Shown here: in pieces, positions 7,868-10,964 of the stretch
Position numbering within the stretch: position 1 is the first letter of the stretch
How the letters are laid out: each line of letters starts with the position of its first letter
Source of the DNA: an uncultured Ruminococcus sp.
GTDB taxonomy: Bacteria > Bacillota > Clostridia > Oscillospirales > Ruminococcaceae
Direction of reading: 5' to 3'
DNA length: 10,964 bases
NCBI GenBank assembly: GCA_937942105.1
Contig: CALDFS010000268.1
Coordinates: 1-10,964, forward strand
Made by a program: the position numbers and the translations under genes
Notes under the pieces: model-generated
Told to the model about the DNA's origin: nothing
Databases searched by the model: none
The model's input: only the letters and a program-made list of their open reading frames with translations

Positions 7868-8878
7868 TTAAAACTCAGGCAGTTCGTCAAGAGTGATAAC
7901 AAGTTCGCTGTTGTAGATTTCTTTAAGATTATCCTTGTCGTTTTCCGTGAGAACGTCGGTGTGCCATATCATAAACCACGACCACACTGCTTCATCCTCG
8001 ATAAATTTTTCCGCAGAAGGAATATTTCCGCATTCGTGAAACGCCATAGGTTTGTCGGCAATTTCGGTCAGACCCTGCCATGTTTTTACGTTGGTGGTGC
8101 CATCATAGGTGTCCGAGCCTATAATGTCGCAGTATTCGTCTCCGGGGTACCATCCCTCCATAATGGAATCGGTATAGCCAAGCACCCAGATAAGATTGTT
8201 AAGATCGTATTCGTTTGTGAACTTGTCATACATAAGCCGCCACAGCTTTATGAAATTTTCAGAGCCGCCTTTTCCCCACCAAAACCAGCTTCCATAATCA
8301 TTGCCGTTAAATTCGTGAAATGGTCTCCAAAAAACCGTAACGCCAGCATCGCGAAGCTCCTGCAAGGCTTTTGCGGCTTTGTCCCAGCTTTCCATAAGCT
8401 CATTATATTCATCCGTCCCCTCGGAAAGCAGCTTGTCAAAGTCTGGAGCGTCGTTAAGGGATTCCTGATAACCGCTGCTCTTTACACCGGTGTGCCAGCA
8501 GATGGTAACAAGACCGCCCTTTTCGTCCCACTCCTTTGCGCGCTTCACAACGCCTTCAAAATCACTGTTCATAAAGTCAAGACCGCGCATTGCAGGCAGC
8601 TTGCCTGTATTGTCGTTGATATAGTCCATTTCGTAGTCGGGGGAGCCCATCCATGTTGATTCCTGCTGACAGGCTATCATATTTTTGCCATAGATATCAG
8701 AAATATATTTGTATATCTTTTTAGTTTTCTTATCGGCGCTTTTATTTGACAAACTGTATTTTGCGGACTGCTCCGTTTGTTCCGCGCCTTGTACAGCCGA
8801 AGCTATATCACAGCTCGACAGCACCGATACCGCAATGACAAATGCGAAAAGCAGTGGTACAAGTTTTAGCTTCTTCAT
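7868..8878 (-). CDS. GH26 endo-beta-mannanase-like lipoprotein
   Basis: The protein has 336 residues from ATG 8878. Residues 1-23 are a lipoprotein signal: MKKLK, a hydrophobic core, then LSSC with Cys23 as the lipidated residue. A short low-complexity linker (about 24-50) follows. The GH26 barrel starts with MIACQQESTW, then MRGLDF, ICWHTG, the acid/base motif WRPFHEFNG (184-192, Glu189), the WFWWG motif (198-202) and the nucleophile motif AFHECG (279-284, Glu282). No carbohydrate-binding module is visible. GH26 enzymes are mostly endo-beta-1,4-mannanases; a few act on beta-1,3-xylan or mixed-linkage glucan, so the substrate is inferred. It would be anchored on the outer face of the membrane. 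It lies 13 bases after fructokinase and 16 bases before GH32 in one operon, an unusual partnership since neither neighbour processes manno-oligosaccharides. Family call is strong; its role in this operon is unknown. Confidence 0.92.
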   Translation of the reverse strand: MKKLKLVPLLFAFVIAVSVLSSCDIASAVQGAEQTEQSAKYSLSNKSADKKTKKIYKYISDIYGKNMIACQQESTWMGSPDYEMDYINDNTGKLPAMRGLDFMNSDFEGVVKRAKEWDEKGGLVTICWHTGVKSSGYQESLNDAPDFDKLLSEGTDEYNELMESWDKAAKALQELRDAGVTVFWRPFHEFNGNDYGSWFWWGKGGSENFIKLWRLMYDKFTNEYDLNNLIWVLGYTDSIMEGWYPGDEYCDIIGSDTYDGTTNVKTWQGLTEIADKPMAFHECGNIPSAEKFIEDEAVWSWFMIWHTDVLTENDKDNLKEIYNSELVITLDELPEF

Positions 8879-8883
8879 AAATA

Positions 8884-8890
8884 CTCCTCC
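8884..8890 (-). promoter_or_regulatory. Ribosome binding site fixing the GH26 start
   Basis: On the minus strand this reads GGAGGAG, five bases before ATG 8878 and two bases beyond the fructokinase stop codon. It supports the start at MKKLK, which gives a clean lipoprotein signal, over an in-frame start 30 bases upstream. Confidence 0.8.
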
Positions 8891-8891
8891 G

Positions 8892-9854
8892 TTATATATT
8901 GTTTTCAATAAGCTTGATTATCTCGTTTTTCTCCGGCATAACGGCGAGCGCTCCTTTTCTGGTTGTAATAATTGCCGCAGCTGCATTTGCAAAACGCAGC
9001 ATTTGCGAAAGCTCTTCCGAAGAATAATCCCTTAATCCGTTTTCGATTACATAATTAAGAACACAAGCACAGAAGGTATCGCCCGCCCCGGCGGTTTCAA
9101 TCGTCTGCACATTGAAGGACGGCATTTCTGCGCAGGCAGAATCGGAAAATGCAAGGCTTCCGTTTCTTCCCAGGGAAACAAGTATAAGCGGTATTCCATA
9201 CTGTTTTTTCAGCCCCGCAGCCGCCTTGTAAAAGTCCTTTTCACCTGTGAGCCACTCTATTTCGTTATCTGAGATTTTAAGGATGTCGCATTTTGTCAGC
9301 CCCCATATGGTGCGCTCTCTTGCAGTGTCAAGACTGTCCCACAGCGGCTCTCTTATATTGGGGTCAAATGAAATAATCGCGCCCGCATCTTTAGCAGCCG
9401 CAACCGCTTTTTGCGTTGCTTCGCGGCAGCAGTCAGAGGTCATTGACAATGTTCCGAAGTGAAATATCCTGCACTTCTCAACAAGCTCTTTCTTGACCTC
9501 ATCGGCAGTCAGCATCATGTCAGCTCCGGGGCTGCGGTAAAACGAAAAATCCCTGTCGCCATTTGCAAGAGTGTGCACGAATGCAAGCGTTGTATTCACG
9601 TTATTATCCGTTACAAGACCGCTTATGTCAATCCCCGCATCGGAAACGGCTTTTTTTAATCGCCTGCCAAAGCTGTCAGAGCCAACCTTACCGATAAAAG
9701 CGGTTTTCCTGCCCAGCTTGCTCAGCATTGCAAGAACGTTGCAGGGCGCTCCTCCCGGATTTTCCTCTAAAAGCGGATTTCCCTGCCCGCTCACACCGCT
9801 TTCCGTAAAATCAATCAGAAGCTCGCCAAGGGCGGTTACATCTATCTTTTTCAT
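8892..9854 (-). CDS. Fructokinase, PfkB/ribokinase family
   Basis: The protein has 320 residues, normal for the family. Start ATG 9854 is chosen for AAAGGAG at 9864-9870; an open extension upstream runs through the operators and promoter and is not coding. Motifs in order are ALGELLIDF (8-16), ENPGGAPCNVLAMLSKLG (31-48, the PfkB sugar-binding signature), FIGKVGSDSFGRRL, FHFGTLSM (131-138), FDPNIREPLW (163-172, typical of fructokinases) and TAGAGDTF (254-261) with catalytic base Asp259 and the anion hole. The usual Asp before this last motif is Glu253. It transfers phosphate from ATP to fructose, giving fructose-6-phosphate in the cytoplasm. It is first in the operon with GH26 and GH32, so it handles the fructose that GH32 frees. 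Specificity for fructose is inferred from the context and the DPNxR motif; another hexose is possible. Confidence 0.92.
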   Translation of the reverse strand: MKKIDVTALGELLIDFTESGVSGQGNPLLEENPGGAPCNVLAMLSKLGRKTAFIGKVGSDSFGRRLKKAVSDAGIDISGLVTDNNVNTTLAFVHTLANGDRDFSFYRSPGADMMLTADEVKKELVEKCRIFHFGTLSMTSDCCREATQKAVAAAKDAGAIISFDPNIREPLWDSLDTARERTIWGLTKCDILKISDNEIEWLTGEKDFYKAAAGLKKQYGIPLILVSLGRNGSLAFSDSACAEMPSFNVQTIETAGAGDTFCACVLNYVIENGLRDYSSEELSQMLRFANAAAAIITTRKGALAVMPEKNEIIKLIENNI

Positions 9855-9863
9855 TGTTAAAAA

Positions 9864-9870
9864 CTCCTTT
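9864..9870 (-). promoter_or_regulatory. Ribosome binding site fixing the fructokinase start
   Basis: On the minus strand this reads AAAGGAG, nine bases before ATG 9854. It sets the start at MKKIDV and leaves an untranslated leader of about 60 bases that contains the operator cluster. Confidence 0.75.
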
Positions 9871-9888
9871 CTAACAAGATTATTTGAC

Positions 9889-9918
9889 AAAGTAATCGGT
9901 AAAGTAACCGGTAACTTT
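9889..9918 (-). promoter_or_regulatory. Tandem LacI-type operator cluster downstream of the fructokinase promoter
   Basis: Two consecutive 12-base units are visible on the + strand, GTAATCGGTAAA (9892-9903) and GTAACCGGTAAC (9904-9915). The better site, AAAGTAACCGGTAACTTT (9901-9918), matches its reverse complement at 16 of 18 positions with a central CG, as LacI-family operators do; E. coli GntR, for example, uses a TTACCGGTAA-type core. The centres of the two sites are 12 bases apart. The cluster sits just after the predicted transcription start, the classic place for repression. The LacI-family gene next door is the probable ligand. Confidence 0.75.
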
Positions 9919-9924
9919 AATGAA

Positions 9925-9953
9925 AGTATAATACTAAAGCTTTCAATTGTCAA
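9925..9953 (-). promoter_or_regulatory. Sigma-A promoter of the fructokinase-GH26-GH32 operon
   Basis: On the minus strand the -35 box is TTGACA (complement of 9948-9953), the spacer is 17 bases, and the -10 box is TATACT (complement of 9925-9930). This is near consensus. Transcription would begin near 9918, at the edge of the operator cluster, so bound repressor would block the start. Confidence 0.75.
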
Positions 9954-10014
9954 GTGGCTTTTATAATTTTATATATTATTTACAAATGGCTGCTTGCAGT
10001 TTTGTTTAAAATGA

Positions 10015-10038
10015 ATAACCGGTAACGTAACCAGTTAT
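10015..10038 (+). promoter_or_regulatory. Second tandem LacI-type operator cluster, upstream of the regulator gene
   Basis: Two 12-base units follow each other: ATAACCGGTAAC (10015-10026) and GTAACCAGTTAT (10027-10038). Their centres are again 12 bases apart. The 24 bases together match their own reverse complement at 20 of 24 positions, around a central ACGT. The centre is 123 bases from that of the first cluster, with the operon promoter between them. The cluster lies about 20 bases upstream of the -35 box of the regulator's promoter, so looping or autoregulation is plausible. Confidence 0.7.
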
Positions 10039-10042
10039 ATTA

Positions 10043-10064
10043 TTTTTCAAAAGCTATTGAAAAA
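10043..10064. repeat. 22-base palindrome overlapping the -35 box of the regulator promoter
   Basis: The arms TTTTTCAAAAG and CTATTGAAAAA pair at 10 of 11 positions. The sequence contains the TTGAAA used as -35 box (10057-10062). It is unlike the CCGG operators, so it could bind a second regulator. AT-rich palindromes also arise by chance, and it is not followed by a T run that would make it a terminator. Confidence 0.4.
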
Positions 10065-10085
10065 CAAAGAATAATATGCTATGAT
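10057..10085 (+). promoter_or_regulatory. Sigma-A promoter of the LacI-family regulator
   Basis: The -35 box TTGAAA (10057-10062), a 17-base spacer and the -10 box TATGAT (10080-10085) are each one base off consensus. Transcription would begin near 10092, leaving a very short leader that starts close to the ribosome site AGAGGTG (10093-10099). Confidence 0.65.
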
Positions 10086-10104
10086 TGCTTTCAGAGGTGT
10101 TTTT

Positions 10105-10964
10105 ATGTCAAAGAAAAATGTTACTTTCAGCGATATTGCCGAATACACGGGTTTTTCAAAGACCACCATTTCAAGATATTTCAACAATCCCGAATCGGTT
10201 ACCCTTGAAAACCAGCAGATAATTGCCGACGCGCTGACCGCTCTTGATTACAAGGAAAACAAGGTTGCCCGCATTTTTGCAAGCGGAAAAACTGAATTTA
10301 TCGGGGTGATAGTCCCCAATCTGTATCTTGGATTTTATTCAGAAATACTTGAAAGGCTGCTGTCGTCGTATGAAAAATACGGCTATAAATTCATTGTTTT
10401 TGCCGGAAATGGGCAGCTTGAAAGAGAGCACAGCTATGTCAAGGAGCTTCTTGCTTATAAAATTGAGGGAATTATTATTTTAAGTCATGCTATTTCGTCG
10501 GAGGAGCTTGCATCCTACAATATTCCGGTTGTAGCCATCGAGCGGGAAGATAAATATGTATGCAGCGTTAAAACCGACAATTTTGAAGGCGGTAAGATGG
10601 CCGCTGAAATGCTGCTTAAAAGCGGCTGCGAAAGGCTGTTTCATATAAATTCAAAAACCTCTTCCGATGTTCCCGCATACGGAAGAATTGAGGGGTTCCG
10701 GAATATCTGCCGTGAAAGGAACATCCCCAGCGAAATGTTCATTTCAGACTGGGGCAGCAGCTATAAAGAAGTATCGGAAAACACCGCTGATATCATTAAA
10801 TATCTGGATGAGAAATACAGTGGCTGCAAAAAAGGTGTTTTTGTTTCAAACGATACCCATGCAAATGTTTTTTTGAATCTGCTGATAAGAAAATACGGAA
10901 AAATGCCGGATGATTACAGCATAGTTGGGTTTGACAATTCATCAATTTCATCCGAGGCTGTTGT
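10105..10964 (+). CDS. LacI-family transcriptional regulator, 3' end beyond window
   Basis: The frame is open from ATG 10105 (ribosome site AGAGGTG, 10093-10099) to the window edge: 286 codons of an expected 330-340. Residues 6-27 form the LacI helix-turn-helix (VTFSDIAEYTGFSKTTISRYF), with Lys19-Thr20 at the positions that set operator preference in LacI. Residues 52-62 are the hinge (ENKVARIFASG); the DNA-inserting leucine of LacI/PurR is replaced by Phe58. From residue 65 the periplasmic-binding-protein-like sensor domain begins (FIGVIVPNLYLGFYSEIL) and continues to SIVGFDNSSISS near the edge. It is divergently transcribed from the fructokinase operon across paired CCGG-centred operators, so it most likely represses that operon and possibly itself. 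A fructose- or sucrose-related inducer is an inference from the neighbours. The sensor residues do not reveal the ligand. Confidence 0.93.
   Translation, partial: MSKKNVTFSDIAEYTGFSKTTISRYFNNPESVTLENQQIIADALTALDYKENKVARIFASGKTEFIGVIVPNLYLGFYSEILERLLSSYEKYGYKFIVFAGNGQLEREHSYVKELLAYKIEGIIILSHAISSEELASYNIPVVAIEREDKYVCSVKTDNFEGGKMAAEMLLKSGCERLFHINSKTSSDVPAYGRIEGFRNICRERNIPSEMFISDWGSSYKEVSENTADIIKYLDEKYSGCKKGVFVSNDTHANVFLNLLIRKYGKMPDDYSIVGFDNSSISSEAV

Noticed and set aside
7961..8659. Open frame of 232 codons on the + strand opposite GH26
   Set aside because: It mirrors the GH26 coding frame, has no ribosome site or recognisable domain, and GH26 motifs on the other strand are complete.
9936..9946. 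Possible CcpA cre site in the operon promoter spacer
   Set aside because: TTGAAAGCTTTAG on the minus strand lacks the central CG of cre, so only the flanks agree.
9571..9966. Plus-strand frame of 131 codons opposite fructokinase and through the promoter
   Set aside because: It is a shadow of fructokinase and would translate the operator and promoter region; no ribosome site.
1..10964. CRISPR array, tRNA, insertion sequence or defence genes
   Set aside because: No spaced direct repeats of CRISPR length, cloverleaf, transposase motif or terminal inverted repeats were noticed by eye.

Overview
The window most resembles a chromosomal carbohydrate-use locus of a gut or rumen Clostridia, probably of Ruminococcus/Oscillospiraceae type. 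The reasons are the strong AGGAGG-type ribosome binding sites, the mid-range GC, a lipobox lipoprotein of Gram-positive style, a circularly permuted GH3 enzyme of the kind known from Ruminococcus albus and Butyrivibrio, and LacI-type control. The species is not determined. No tRNA, rRNA, CRISPR array, insertion sequence or phage gene was seen.

Region A (1-6257, + strand) is one tightly packed operon for glycosides. It runs from the 3' end of a GH2 enzyme, through a GH3 beta-glucosidase with permuted domain order and a 12-helix GPH/MFS-type sugar:cation symporter, to a 60-70 codon piece matching the C-terminal domain of GH78 alpha-L-rhamnosidases and an intact GH1 beta-glucosidase. The logic would be uptake of intact glycosides by the symporter and cytoplasmic hydrolysis. 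GH3 and the symporter are each broken by a single-base frame change in or near a short homopolymer, and the GH78-like piece shows a third possible one. These are either assembly errors or real decay of the operon; the sequence alone cannot decide.

Region B (6286-9854, - strand, convergent with A) is an intact three-gene operon in the order PfkB fructokinase, GH26 endo-beta-mannanase-like lipoprotein, cytoplasmic GH32 beta-fructosidase. Gaps are 13 and 16 bases. GH32 and fructokinase form a classic sucrose/fructan route, while an exported GH26 between them is unexpected. No importer for this operon lies inside the window.

Region C (9855-10104) is a 250-base divergent control region. It has a near-consensus promoter for operon B, a promoter for a LacI-family regulator, and two 24-base operator clusters. 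Each cluster consists of two CCGG-centred sites whose centres are exactly 12 bases apart. There is also a separate 22-base palindrome over the regulator's -35 box. Region D (10105 to the end) is the LacI-family regulator, cut by the window edge, which very likely controls operon B and itself.

No wholly new system is evident. The points most worth checking are the doubled 12-base-spaced operators, the GH26 gene inside a fructose operon, the orphan GH78 C-terminal piece, and whether the homopolymer frame breaks are real.
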